Shown here one piece after another: positions 35,116 through 43,713 of a stretch of DNA of 64,000 nt. The stretch is from Flavobacterium potami (GTDB lineage Bacteria; Bacteroidota; Bacteroidia; Flavobacteriales; Flavobacteriaceae): assembly GCF_020026915.1 (NCBI RefSeq), contig NZ_JAINUY010000001.1, positions 930,001 to 994,000 on the forward strand, read 5' to 3'. Under the pieces are notes generated by a model that did not search any database, was not told where the DNA came from, and saw only the letters and a program-made list of their open reading frames with translations. The position numbers were made by a program, and so were the translations under genes. Numbering within the stretch: the first letter of the stretch is position 1; every line of letters begins with the position of its first letter.

Positions 35116-35135
35116 CTAATATTTAGTGTTTAAAC

Positions 35136-35576
35136 TTATTCTTGGTTTGTTTTCTTTCTCCAAGTAAAAGAGTTTAAAATGTGTCTTTTTGCAAATCTCG
35201 CAGGAGAATCAGCATTTACCATTTTCACGTAAGTTGCTTTAGGAACACTGATGTATTCGTAAACACTTCCGTTAGAAAAATCAATAATTAAACGACCTTC
35301 GACAAATTTATAATCTGTGATAGAACAAGTTGAAATTGTTTCTGTATACTCAGGTAAATTTAATTTGATAGTATCAGGGTGAATACTTACTAAAAAGTGG
35401 TAAGCTTCGATAATCGTTTTACTTTTTTCTTCTGCTTCTTTTAAACCAGCTTCATTTCCCACAAATTTATCAGGATGAGATTCTTTCATCGCATTACGAT
35501 AAATTGTCTTTAAATCTTTTAACTCTGCAGTTTTTTCTACGTTTAGTAACTTGCGGTATTCAACTATTTTTTTCAT
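35136..35576 (-). CDS. J-domain and KTSC-domain fusion protein
   Basis: 146 residues. Residues about 5-65 are a DnaJ J-domain with the HPD motif (KESHPDKF), which stimulates Hsp70 ATPases. Residues about 75-140 are a KTSC domain (VEGRLIIDFSNGSVYEYISVP, then FAKRHI), a small fold found in RNA- and protein-associated proteins. No signal peptide, so cytosolic. It may be a specialised co-chaperone. A good -7 box TACCTTTG on the minus strand lies at 35654-35647, 71 bp upstream. Confidence 0.85.
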   Translation of the reverse strand: MKKIVEYRKLLNVEKTAELKDLKTIYRNAMKESHPDKFVGNEAGLKEAEEKSKTIIEAYHFLVSIHPDTIKLNLPEYTETISTCSITDYKFVEGRLIIDFSNGSVYEYISVPKATYVKMVNADSPARFAKRHILNSFTWRKKTNQE

Positions 35577-35732
35577 AAATAAAAGGTAACTACTTGTCTA
35601 TTAGTTTGAAATCGTTTTGTTTTAGTTCAAATCGACAAATTTTTTGCAAAGGTACACTTTTTTTTAACTTTTTAGTTTTGATGTAAAAAATATTCAGCAA
35701 AGTTGGTTTATTAAAATGTTAAGTTGTTTTTC

Positions 35733-35947
35733 TTAACCGCAAAGTACGCAAAGAATTACGCAAAGTTCGCAAAGTTTTGTTTTAACGCAGAGAGCACAAA
35801 GTTTTTTTTTGAGAATCATTAAAATGAAAAGTTCGCAAAGCTTTGTCGACACAGAGCTTTACGAACTTAATATTTAGATCATGTTTAGTTTCTTAATTTA
35901 AAAAACTTAGCGTGCTTTGCGTAATTCTTTGCGTACTTTGCGGTTAA
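35733..35947. repeat. Long composite inverted repeat (family A)
   Basis: Outer arms of 33 bp are perfect reverse complements (35733-35765 and 35915-35947), beginning TTAACCGCAAAGTACGCAAA. An inner hairpin (GTTCG...CGAAC with AAAGCT/AGCTTT) sits around 35830-35870. The same ends recur at 57317-57435. It fills most of the gene-free stretch 35577-36004. Confidence 0.85.
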
Positions 35948-36004
35948 AAATACGTTCCAACAAACAACTTGAAACAAGAAAAACATGAAACCTGAAACAA
36001 ATAA

Positions 36005-36250
36005 TTATTCCGGTTTATGATTCGCTTTATCGAAGTTTCTTGATTTTTTAGGATATTGTTTGTAGCTCATGTCGCTTGGATTTTCGATAACAGATTTTAT
36101 TGTAATCCAATCGCCGACTTTAAATTTGGCTTCAACCATTTTATAGTCTAAAAGATATACACCACAGAAATAATTATTATTTTCATCTTTTTCGATAATA
36201 CCGGTAAAAACTCCTTTTTGCGGCATTTTTTTTTCTAAATCTTTAGACAT
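36005..36250 (-). CDS. Small conserved hypothetical protein
   Basis: 81 residues from ATG at 36250 (MSKDLEKKMPQKG); the longer frame to 36337 would run into the divergent gene start and is not preferred. Short beta-rich protein with FTGIIEKDENNNYFCGVYLLD and KVGDWITIKSVIENP segments, suggesting a small OB- or SH3-like fold. No signal peptide. Divergent from the gene at 36336; function unknown. Confidence 0.65.
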   Translation of the reverse strand: MSKDLEKKMPQKGVFTGIIEKDENNNYFCGVYLLDYKMVEAKFKVGDWITIKSVIENPSDMSYKQYPKKSRNFDKANHKPE

Positions 36251-36335
36251 GATTTTTTTGTTTTGAATTAAAGCACAAAAGTAAGCAATTAATGTTTGGT
36301 TTAGGGAGTTCGCCGTAATCTGAGTATATTTGCAC

Positions 36336-36878
36336 ATGCAGAAAAATTTTAAACCACATCCTAATTCTTTTAAAAATACTTTTTGTGCTTTTAATGAAGT
36401 TCTTCCAGATGCAATTCAAGGATTGAAAAAGCAATTTGAAAGTAAAGCAGGAAGTACTTATTATTATACAGAAGAAGGAATGTACCGCGTTTCGAATCAT
36501 TGGGGAAGGTTGGCCAACAGCAAATGGCGCTTAATTGCCCGAAATCCAGAAACCGAATCGAAAACTAAAATTGGTTTTGCTAAATGGGAGGAGTTTTATC
36601 CAGATAATGCCGAAGAAAAACTGTACTATATAAAAGCAGATTTCGAGAATAATTTGGCTAATTACGAACATAAAAATAATCCGGAATATGATGGAAAAGC
36701 GATTTTAAGAACGAGTTTTGAAACCACAAAAAGATTAAAACAAGTTCGTAATCTGCAGCAATTAACTTCATGGGCGAAATATTTCGATTATGATGATATT
36801 GATGAATTGAGAAAACAAATTATCAACGAATTGATTTTCACCGAAAAAACGTTAGAACAAATTAAAAGAGAGGTGTAA
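36336..36878 (+). CDS. Conserved hypothetical protein, possibly leaderless
   Basis: 180 residues from ATG at 36336 (MQKNFKPHPNSFK). A -7 box TATATTTG ends at 36332, only 3 bp upstream of the start codon, which suggests an mRNA with almost no leader. No domain recognised; the middle part (RVSNHWGRLANSKWRLI and IGFAKWEEFYP) is well-ordered and probably globular. Its stop overlaps the start of the next small ORF (TAATG). Cytosolic, role unknown. Confidence 0.7.
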   Translation: MQKNFKPHPNSFKNTFCAFNEVLPDAIQGLKKQFESKAGSTYYYTEEGMYRVSNHWGRLANSKWRLIARNPETESKTKIGFAKWEEFYPDNAEEKLYYIKADFENNLANYEHKNNPEYDGKAILRTSFETTKRLKQVRNLQQLTSWAKYFDYDDIDELRKQIINELIFTEKTLEQIKREV

Positions 36879-37027
36879 TGGGAAGAAATAACGAAAGAAA
36901 CATCAAAAAGCACAACGATAAATTGCACAAAGCTCAAGCGAAAGCCAAACAAGCCGAAATTTCACGCAAAGAAAAGTTGAAGGAAATAATGAAAAAATTC
37001 AACGAAAGTAAAAACGAAGAGGAATAA
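36878..37027 (+). CDS. Very small basic protein
   Basis: 49 residues, overlapping the previous stop (TAATG), extremely Lys/Glu-rich and probably one helix (MGRNNERNIKKHNDKLHKAQ). Coupling by overlap and in-frame conservation of charged residues suggest a real gene. No known family. Confidence 0.6.
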   Translation: MGRNNERNIKKHNDKLHKAQAKAKQAEISRKEKLKEIMKKFNESKNEEE

Positions 37028-37120
37028 AAATGGTTTCAAGTTTCAGGTTTCACGTTCCAAGTTAACCTGAAACCTGAAACTTGAAACTTGAAACTTGAAA
37101 CAAAAACAACAAAAGAACAC

Positions 37121-37354
37121 ATGAATAGTAAATTCGATGAATTAAAAGCAAACGTACAGGAAATCATTGATTTGATTGCTGCGAAAAACGACAGAGAAGC
37201 AAACAATAAATTATTGGAAGTAAGCGAAACATTAGACGAAATGATTGATTTTGCTGAAGAAGATGAAGAAGTTCGCGAAATAACGCGTTACCAAGTTTTA
37301 TTGAATCAGCTTCACGTTAAAATTAATGGAGAAGAACCGGTTGATGGAGAGTAA
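37121..37354 (+). CDS. Small acidic helical protein
   Basis: 77 residues from ATG at 37121 (MNSKFDELKANVQEIIDLIA); earlier in-frame Met at 37088 lies within a repeat-like stretch and is rejected. Acidic and predicted all-helical. Its stop overlaps the start of the YchJ-type gene by 11 bp, so translation is probably coupled. Function unknown. The upstream gap 37030-37115 holds GAAACCTGAAACTTGAAAC-type repeats. Confidence 0.65.
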   Translation: MNSKFDELKANVQEIIDLIAAKNDREANNKLLEVSETLDEMIDFAEEDEEVREITRYQVLLNQLHVKINGEEPVDGE

Positions 37355-37724
37355 AAAATGCTACTGCGACACAGGACTGCTTTTTGAAGATTGCTGTGGA
37401 TTATATCTGAATAACAATCAAAAAGCACCTTCAGCATTAACTTTAATGCGATCAAGATATTCTGCGTATGCGACTCATAATGCCGATTATTTGATGGGAA
37501 CCACTTATGTTTCGGAGCGAAAATATTATTCAAAATCAGAAATTTTAAGATGGGCGGTATCGAATAAATGGCAGAAATTAGAGATTTTGAGTTCTTCTGA
37601 AAACACTGTAGAATTCAAAGCTTACTTTTTAGATTCAGCTAATAAACCTCAAGTGCATTACGAATTCTCTATTTTTAAATTCGAAAATGGTGCTTGGTAT
37701 TATTTGGACGCAAAGTTTGAATAA
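37344..37724 (+). CDS. ychJ: YchJ-family (UPF0225) protein with SEC-C-like motif
   Basis: 126 residues from ATG at 37344. The N-terminal CYCDTG...DCC is a SEC-C-type metal-binding motif and is followed by the family's LMRSRYSAYATHNADYLMGTT signature. YchJ proteins are widespread and small; their biochemical role is not settled. Overlaps the preceding gene. The gene is complete and of typical length. Confidence 0.85.
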   Translation: MESKKCYCDTGLLFEDCCGLYLNNNQKAPSALTLMRSRYSAYATHNADYLMGTTYVSERKYYSKSEILRWAVSNKWQKLEILSSSENTVEFKAYFLDSANKPQVHYEFSIFKFENGAWYYLDAKFE

Positions 37725-37830
37725 TTATTATATCTAACACTGTTAGTCCTGATTTTTGGTTAAATATTTTAACTAAAAATTAATAAACTATTCGTTTTTC
37801 ATAATTCCAAAAAGATGTAATTTTAGAATT

Positions 37831-38949
37831 ATGAAAAACGAATTTAAAAAAGGCTTTTATTTTAAGACTTACGAAGCTCCTTTTCAGTCTCCGTTTGACA
37901 AACTTTTTACGATTTTTAAAGAGTTAATCACCCATACTTCGGGCGATTTTGATGAAGCAATTAGCTGGCTTCGGGAACTGGATGTCGAATACAAACTTAC
38001 CGACGAAAATTATACTATTGACGATTTTATCGAAGACCTAAAGAAAAAAGGATACATCAGAGATGAAGTAAAAGGTGATGGAAGTAATGGTTTTGGAATA
38101 ACTGCCAAAACAGAAAGAGCAATTAGACAACAAGCTTTAGATCAGATTTTCGGAAACTTGAAAAGATCTGGAAGCGGAAATCATAAAACAAAACATGCCG
38201 GAAATGGCGATGAACATACTGGAGAATTCCGTGAATTTAATTTTGGCGATAGTTTAGAAAGAATTTCGTTAACTGAAAGTCTTCGAAACGCCCAAATTAA
38301 TAATGGTGTTGATGCTTTTAAACTAACAGAAAACGATTTGGTTGTCGAAGAAGCACAGTACAAAGCACAAATGAGTACGGTTTTGATGATTGACATTAGT
38401 CACAGTATGATTTTGTACGGAGAGGATAGAATTACGCCTGCTAAAAAAGTTGCAATGGCTTTAGCGGAATTAATCACAACAAGATACCCTAAAGATACGT
38501 TAGATATTTTAGTTTTTGGAAATGATGCCTGGACGATTCCGATTAAGGATTTGCCTTATTTGCAAGTTGGACCTTATCATACCAATACCGTTGCGGGTTT
38601 GCAATTGGCGATGGATATTCTTCGCAGAAAGCGAAATACCAACAAACAAATTTTTATGATTACCGACGGAAAACCAAGCTGCGTTCGCGAACGTGATGGT
38701 TCTTATTATATGAACAGTAATGGTTTGGATGAATATATTGTCGATAAATGTTACACGCAAGCACAACAAGCTAGAAAACTTCATATTCCGATTACGACTT
38801 TTATGATCGCTCGAGATCCGTATTTACAGCGTTTTGTGAATCAGTTTACCGAAGCCAATCAAGGAAAAGCATTTTATACCGGATTGAAAGGTTTGGGTGA
38901 AATGATTTTTGAGGATTATGAAGCGAATAGGAAGAAGAGAGTTAAATAA
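37831..38949 (+). CDS. VWA-domain protein, partner of the downstream AAA+ ATPase
   Basis: 372 residues. The von Willebrand A domain covers about residues 180-350 with the MIDAS motif DISHS (D188, S190, S192) and a later DIL-type and TDG loop (ITDGKPSC) that completes the metal site. The N-terminal half is charged. The gene at 39086 encodes an AAA+ ATPase 136 bp downstream; MoxR-VWA pairs often act as chaperones or metal-insertion machines. The reversed VWA-first order is uncommon. A cytosolic location is likely (no signal). Confidence 0.82.
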   Translation: MKNEFKKGFYFKTYEAPFQSPFDKLFTIFKELITHTSGDFDEAISWLRELDVEYKLTDENYTIDDFIEDLKKKGYIRDEVKGDGSNGFGITAKTERAIRQQALDQIFGNLKRSGSGNHKTKHAGNGDEHTGEFREFNFGDSLERISLTESLRNAQINNGVDAFKLTENDLVVEEAQYKAQMSTVLMIDISHSMILYGEDRITPAKKVAMALAELITTRYPKDTLDILVFGNDAWTIPIKDLPYLQVGPYHTNTVAGLQLAMDILRRKRNTNKQIFMITDGKPSCVRERDGSYYMNSNGLDEYIVDKCYTQAQQARKLHIPITTFMIARDPYLQRFVNQFTEANQGKAFYTGLKGLGEMIFEDYEANRKKRVK

Positions 38950-39085
38950 AGGTGCTAAGTTGCTAAGACTCTAAGTTTCTGAGTGACAAAGTAACAAAGT
39001 AACAAAGGTTTCTTTTGAGGGCGAATAAACGCAACGCTCATTTCTTTAAAAACAAAACAATAATAAAAATTTACATTTCAACACA

Positions 39086-40549
39086 ATGGAAATAAATACT
39101 ATAAAGACTTTAGGTCAATTAAAAGCCGCTGGATATAAAACTACAAGCATAAAAGACGAATTGCGTAATAATCTTCGCGAGAAAATTAAATCGGGGAAAC
39201 CTGTTTTTGAAGGTGTTCACGGATTTGAAAATACCGTAATTCCAGAATTGGAACGTGCGATTTTGTCTCGTCATAATATTAATTTATTAGGACTTCGCGG
39301 TCAGGCAAAAACGCGTTTGGCGCGTAAAATGATTGAATTATTAGACGAATATATTCCGTTTGTGGAAGGTTCGGAAATTAACGATGATCCCCTAAATCCG
39401 ATTTCTCGTTTTGCAAAGGATTTAATTGCAGAAAAAGGAGATGAAACGCCAATTTCTTGGTTGCACAGAAGTGAACGCTTTTTCGAAAAACTGGCAACTC
39501 CAGACGTAACAGTAGCCGATTTAATTGGAGATGTTGACCCAATTAAAGCGGCTAATTTAAAACTATCTTACGCAGATGATCGTGTAATTCACTTCGGAAT
39601 GATTCCGAGAGCGAATCGTTGTATTTTTGTAATTAATGAGTTACCCGATTTACAAGCTAGAATTCAAGTTGCTTTATTCAATATTTTGCAGGAAGGCGAT
39701 ATTCAAATTAGAGGTTTCAAATTGAGAATGCCTTTGGATATGCAATTTGTTTTCACGGCAAATCCAGAAGATTATACCAATAGAGGAAGTATTGTAACGC
39801 CTTTAAAAGATAGAATTGGTTCGCAGATTTTAACGCATTATCCAGAAAGTATCGAGATTGCGAGAACGATTACGGAACAAGAATCAAAATTAGATCAAAA
39901 TCAAACCGATGTTGTTTATGTTCCAAGTTTGGCTAGAGATATTTTAGAGCAAATTAGTTTTGAAGCTCGCGAAAGCGAATACATCGACAATAAAAGTGGT
40001 GTAAGTGCGAGAATGAGTATTACGGCATTCGAAAACTTAATTAGTACAGCAGAACGACGTGCTTTGATTTCTGGTGTTGATAAAACGTCATTACGTTTGT
40101 CAGATTTTGTTGGAATCATTCCAGCAATCACAGGAAAAGTAGAATTGGTTTACGAAGGAGAGCAGGAGGGAGCCGATGTTGTAGCGGAAAGTCTGATTGG
40201 TTCTGCCATTAGAACTTTATTCCCAGAATATTTCCCTAAAATTGAAAAATTAGAAAAGCCAGACGAAAAAACGCCATATTCTGATGTTGTAGAATGGTTT
40301 TTCGCGGAAAGCGGATTCGAATTATTAGATGATGCTTCAGACAAGGAATACAAAAGTATTTTAGACGAAGTAACTCCGCTTGACGAATTATTAAAAAAAT
40401 ACCAGCCTCAATTGGCAAAAGAAGATGTTTATTTCATGAAAGAATTCATTCTTTGGGGATTGGTTGAATATAAAAAACTGAGCAAAGACCGTTTTGCAAA
40501 AGGAAATCAGTTTAGAGATATTTACGGAAGTTATATTAGTAAATTCTAA
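39086..40549 (+). CDS. AAA+ ATPase related to magnesium chelatase ChlI/MoxR
   Basis: 487 residues. Walker A variant GLRGQAKT (residues 69-76), Walker B-like CIFVINELPDL (about 182) and a sensor-1 region (MQFVFTANPEDYTNRG). The layout resembles the magnesium-chelatase/MoxR AAA+ clade. It lies downstream of the VWA gene, so the two probably act together. The C-terminal 110 residues are acidic and specific to this group. The Walker A has Q-A where the consensus has G-x, an oddity shared by some chelatase-like proteins. Confidence 0.83.
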   Translation: MEINTIKTLGQLKAAGYKTTSIKDELRNNLREKIKSGKPVFEGVHGFENTVIPELERAILSRHNINLLGLRGQAKTRLARKMIELLDEYIPFVEGSEINDDPLNPISRFAKDLIAEKGDETPISWLHRSERFFEKLATPDVTVADLIGDVDPIKAANLKLSYADDRVIHFGMIPRANRCIFVINELPDLQARIQVALFNILQEGDIQIRGFKLRMPLDMQFVFTANPEDYTNRGSIVTPLKDRIGSQILTHYPESIEIARTITEQESKLDQNQTDVVYVPSLARDILEQISFEARESEYIDNKSGVSARMSITAFENLISTAERRALISGVDKTSLRLSDFVGIIPAITGKVELVYEGEQEGADVVAESLIGSAIRTLFPEYFPKIEKLEKPDEKTPYSDVVEWFFAESGFELLDDASDKEYKSILDEVTPLDELLKKYQPQLAKEDVYFMKEFILWGLVEYKKLSKDRFAKGNQFRDIYGSYISKF

Positions 40550-40571
40550 AATTATATTTAATAATATACTT

Positions 40572-40610
40572 AAACCCAATAGATGTTGAAATCTGTTGGG
40601 TTTATTTTTT
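40572..40610 (+). terminator. Intrinsic terminator after the AAA+ gene
   Basis: AAACCCAATAGAT (40572-40584) pairs with ATCTGTTGGGTTT (40591-40603), with one T-G pair, then a T-run. Confidence 0.8.
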
Positions 40611-40690
40611 TTAAACATAGAAACATAGAATTTTAGATTTGTAAAAGGTAATTGAAAGAAACTAGTTTCTAACACATAGATTCATTCCTA

Positions 40691-40795
40691 TTGTCATCCT
40701 GAGCGAAGTCGAAGGACACGCTAGAAGCTCTACAAAGATTGGCGAATTTCTATGAGGAGTTACTTTGTGTCCTTCGACTTCGCTCAGGATGACAA
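40691..40795. repeat. 29-bp perfect inverted repeat (CTGAGCGAAGTCGAAGG type)
   Basis: Arms 40691-40719 and 40767-40795 are exact reverse complements and contain CTGAGCGAAGTCGAAGG, a widespread interspersed repeat motif in Bacteroidetes. The preceding 40612-40680 holds a partial family-B repeat (AACATAGAAACATAG and GAAAGAAACTAGTTTCT). Together they fill the gap before the EamA gene. Confidence 0.85.
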
Positions 40796-40929
40796 AAAGA
40801 TAAAAACTTGAAATTGCTAAGTCAATTTATACAAGTAAAAAATAATTTCTATCTGGTCTATCTTGTTTTTCAAAACTGGTTGAATCTTTATCGTTACTAA
40901 TAATTACTTTTACAATCCAAAAAAAAATT

Positions 40930-41784
40930 ATGTTATTCCTTATATTAAGTATTCTTTGCAGTGTTGTTGTTGGCGTTATATTCAAGGTTTCTAGAAAGTA
41001 TAATGCTAATCCGTCACAAATTATTTCATTCAATTATATCGCTGCGATTACGCTTTGTTACTTTACTTTTACGCCAGATCTTAACGCTTTAGATGATAAA
41101 GCGCCATTAGAAATTTATACTTCCATTGGAATTTTACTTCCAATATTATTTCTTTTTTTAGCACTTTCTATAAAATATATGGGAATTGCAAAAACAGATG
41201 CAGCGCAGAGATTATCTCTTTTTATTCCGATTTTGGCGGCTTGGCTGTTGTTTAATGAAGGATTTAATACTTATAAAGTTATAGGAGTTTTGGTAGGTTT
41301 TGCAGCGCTTTTATTCATTTTGAAAAAGCCATCAGACAATACAGAAAACAAATGGATTTATCCCTCAACAGTTTTACTTGGTTTTGGAGTTATTGATATT
41401 CTTTTCAAGAAAATCGCTTTATATACGGTTGTTCCTTATACAACCTCTTTATTTTTTGTTTTTCTAATTGCTTTTGCGGTTTCTATTCTTATTGTGATAT
41501 ATAAGTTATTTGTAGCGAAAGAAAATTTTGTTCTAAAAAGCATTCCTTTCGGAATATTGGTTGGAATTTTCAACTTTGGTAATATATTATTCTACTTAAA
41601 AGCACATAAAGCATTTGCTGAAAATCCGTCAACTGTTTTTGCAGGAATGAACATGGGGGTAATTATTTTAGGAACACTTATAGGTGCTTTTTTCTTCAAA
41701 GAAAAACTATCTAAAATCAATATTTTGGGATTGGTTTTGGCTTTAGTTGCTGTAGTTTTTATCTTTTTGTCACAATTGCAGTAA
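40930..41784 (+). CDS. EamA/DMT-family transporter
   Basis: 284 residues with about ten predicted transmembrane helices and the two-repeat layout of EamA drug/metabolite transporters; the repeat halves end near GVLVGFAALLFILKKP and LGLVLALVAVVFIFL. Such proteins export or import small metabolites; the substrate is unknown. The gene stands alone after an inverted repeat. No -33 or -7 box was found with confidence. Confidence 0.87.
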   Translation: MLFLILSILCSVVVGVIFKVSRKYNANPSQIISFNYIAAITLCYFTFTPDLNALDDKAPLEIYTSIGILLPILFLFLALSIKYMGIAKTDAAQRLSLFIPILAAWLLFNEGFNTYKVIGVLVGFAALLFILKKPSDNTENKWIYPSTVLLGFGVIDILFKKIALYTVVPYTTSLFFVFLIAFAVSILIVIYKLFVAKENFVLKSIPFGILVGIFNFGNILFYLKAHKAFAENPSTVFAGMNMGVIILGTLIGAFFFKEKLSKINILGLVLALVAVVFIFLSQLQ

Positions 41785-41860
41785 TTTTTTTTAAACGATA
41801 ATCCTTTGATTTTTAAATGATTTTATGTTGTGTTTTTAATTAATTGAATTTAATTCTACT

Positions 41861-41890
41861 AATTCTATAGAATTTATAAATATAATTTTG
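41861..41890 (+). promoter_or_regulatory. Palindrome plus -7 box before the leader ORF
   Basis: Perfect 14-bp palindrome AATTCTATAGAATT (41861-41874), then -7 box TAATTTTG (41883-41890). The palindrome occupies the -20 to -35 zone and is a candidate operator for the leader ORF at 41907. Confidence 0.5.
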
Positions 41891-41906
41891 TAGCTTTGTC
41901 TCAACA

Positions 41907-41996
41907 ATGAAAAACTATAGCCGAAATATTATGACGTCTTTCAAATGCAGCTTTGCGATGTGCTGCATGATGAATCACGTTTTGAAATGGCGTTAA
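41907..41996 (+). CDS. Cys/Met-rich leader-peptide ORF
   Basis: 29 residues, MKNYSRNIMTSFKCSFAMCC then MMNHVLKWR. It has a promoter-like upstream region and a strong terminator 33 bp downstream, the layout of a transcription attenuator whose peptide reads cysteine and methionine supply. No sulfur gene follows; the next gene is glutamate dehydrogenase 430 bp on, after a repeat. A second short ORF with a Cys pair (ending IPCCI) lies at 42083-42151. Either an orphan attenuator or a remnant of a lost operon. Confidence 0.5.
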   Translation: MKNYSRNIMTSFKCSFAMCCMMNHVLKWR

Positions 41997-42028
41997 TAGA
42001 GAAAGTACTTGTTAGTTATTTTTTTTTT

Positions 42029-42060
42029 AGCCTTTCATTGCACCATGAAAGGCTTTTTTT
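42029..42060 (+). terminator. Intrinsic terminator after the leader ORF
   Basis: AGCCTTTCAT (42029-42038) pairs with ATGAAAGGCT (42045-42054), then eight T. Confidence 0.85.
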
Positions 42061-42219
42061 TGAATCATTAAAAAATCTAAATATGAGAACGAATAGAAAT
42101 ATGAAAATTTTGATGCGCCGATGCTTGATAAAGATTCCGTGTTGCATCTAATAGGAATAAGAAAGGAATGAATTTTCGACGAAGAAAATGAAATGAATAA
42201 CCCGTTCGAGGAAATAAAA

Positions 42220-42363
42220 TTTAAACACATAGAGACATAGGTTTTATTGTTTCGTTTAAGAGTAAAGAAAAAGCAAGCTTTAACACATAGCCATACTATG
42301 TGTTTTGAAATTAGTGAAACGCCTTTTTTAAGTTTACAAAAGCTATGTCTCTATGTGTTAAAA
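42220..42363. repeat. Palindromic intergenic repeat, family B, copy 1
   Basis: Outer arms of about 20 bp (ACACATAGAGACATAG and CTATGTCTCTATGTGT) surround an internal segment with GTGAAACGCCTTTTTT. Copies at 43830-43968 and 53722-53858; partial at 40612-40680. Confidence 0.8.
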
Positions 42364-42426
42364 TTAATTTCACTCAGCGATTTAATAATCATAAAAAAGA
42401 TAACCCAAACCTAAAAACTATAAATT

Positions 42427-43713
42427 ATGAGTTCAGAAATTATAAAACATAATCCGTTTCAATCGATGATTGATCGCTTTAATATCGCTGCAGACATTTT
42501 AAACTTAGATAATTCTATCAGACAAAAATTGCAGCGTCCAGAAAAACAAATCACGGTAAACTTCTCCATCACTTTGGATAATGGAAACGTTCAGAATTTT
42601 GAAGGATATCGTGTAATTCACAACACAGCTTTAGGACCTTCAAAAGGCGGAATTCGTTACGATACCGCAGTGAATATTGATGAAGTAAAAGCACTTGCCG
42701 CCTGGATGACTTGGAAATCTGCTGTAACTGGAATTCCCTTTGGTGGTGCAAAAGGCGGCATTATTTGCGATCCGAGAAATCATTCTAAAACAGAATTAGA
42801 AAAAATTACAAGAGCATATACGAAAGCTTTAGCCGATATTTTCGGACCAGAAAAAGATGTTCCCGCTCCAGACATGGGAACAGGACCAGATGAAATGGGT
42901 TGGCTAATGGATGAATTTTCATTATTACACGGAAGACCAATTCATGCCGTAGTAACAGGAAAACATCTGCATTCTGGCGGATCTTTGGGTAGAGTTGAAG
43001 CAACAGGAAGAGGAGTGAGCATTGTTACACTTTTGGCACTTCAAAAACTAAAAATCAGACCAGCAAGAGCTACAGCAGCCATTCAAGGATTTGGAAATGT
43101 TGGATTACATTCTGCTTTATTTCTTCATGAAAAAGGAGTGAAAGTTGTTGCAGTGAGCGATGTTTCAGAAGCATTTTACAACCCAAACGGGATTAATATT
43201 CCAGAGCTGATTTTGTATTATAATTTGAATAATAAAACCATAAAAGGGTATCCAAATTCGGTTGCCATAAAACATGAAGATTTATTGCTTTTAGATGTCG
43301 ATGTTTTGATTCCGGCTGCGAAAGAAGATGTAATTACACAGAAAAATGCAAAAGACATTCAAGCAAGAATTATTATTGAAGCAGCAAACGGACCCGTTTC
43401 TTCAGATGCAGATCAGATTTTGCATGATAAAAATATATTAGTTGTTCCTGATATTTTGGCCAATGCCGGTGGTGTTACGGTTTCTTATTTCGAATGGCTT
43501 CAGAATTCACTTTTGGAGTCTTGGAGAATTCACCAGATTAATAAACGTCTGGAAGATATATTAGAAAAAGGTTTTGATACTGTTTTTAGAGTGGCAGTAA
43601 AACATGATGTAACGCCTCGCATTGCTGCTTATATTATTGCTTTGAAAAAAGTAGCCGAAACACAGTCGGTTAAGGAAGTTGCTTTGGAAGCTCCTTTATT
43701 TAAGCAGAATTAA
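42427..43713 (+). CDS. gdhA: Glu/Leu/Phe/Val-type glutamate dehydrogenase
   Basis: 428 residues. The substrate domain has the GPSKGGIRY (K73), K97 and catalytic FGGAKGGI (K109) motifs and the PAPDMGTG segment. The nucleotide-binding fold starts at the GFGNVG motif near residue 217. It interconverts glutamate and 2-oxoglutarate plus ammonium, linking carbon and nitrogen metabolism in the cytosol. Length and motifs are typical. Family-B repeats lie on both sides, so it is probably monocistronic. Confidence 0.93.
   Translation: MSSEIIKHNPFQSMIDRFNIAADILNLDNSIRQKLQRPEKQITVNFSITLDNGNVQNFEGYRVIHNTALGPSKGGIRYDTAVNIDEVKALAAWMTWKSAVTGIPFGGAKGGIICDPRNHSKTELEKITRAYTKALADIFGPEKDVPAPDMGTGPDEMGWLMDEFSLLHGRPIHAVVTGKHLHSGGSLGRVEATGRGVSIVTLLALQKLKIRPARATAAIQGFGNVGLHSALFLHEKGVKVVAVSDVSEAFYNPNGINIPELILYYNLNNKTIKGYPNSVAIKHEDLLLLDVDVLIPAAKEDVITQKNAKDIQARIIIEAANGPVSSDADQILHDKNILVVPDILANAGGVTVSYFEWLQNSLLESWRIHQINKRLEDILEKGFDTVFRVAVKHDVTPRIAAYIIALKKVAETQSVKEVALEAPLFKQN

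Noticed and set aside
37030..37115. CRISPR-like look of repeated GAAACCTGAAACTTGAAAC text
   Set aside because: Units are contiguous and degenerate with no unique spacers, and no cas genes are near; similar text occurs at 35964 and 57442, so it is an interspersed repeat.
41945..42151. 68-residue plus ORF spanning the leader terminator
   Set aside because: It runs through the terminator hairpin and T-run; out of frame with the better-supported leader ORF.
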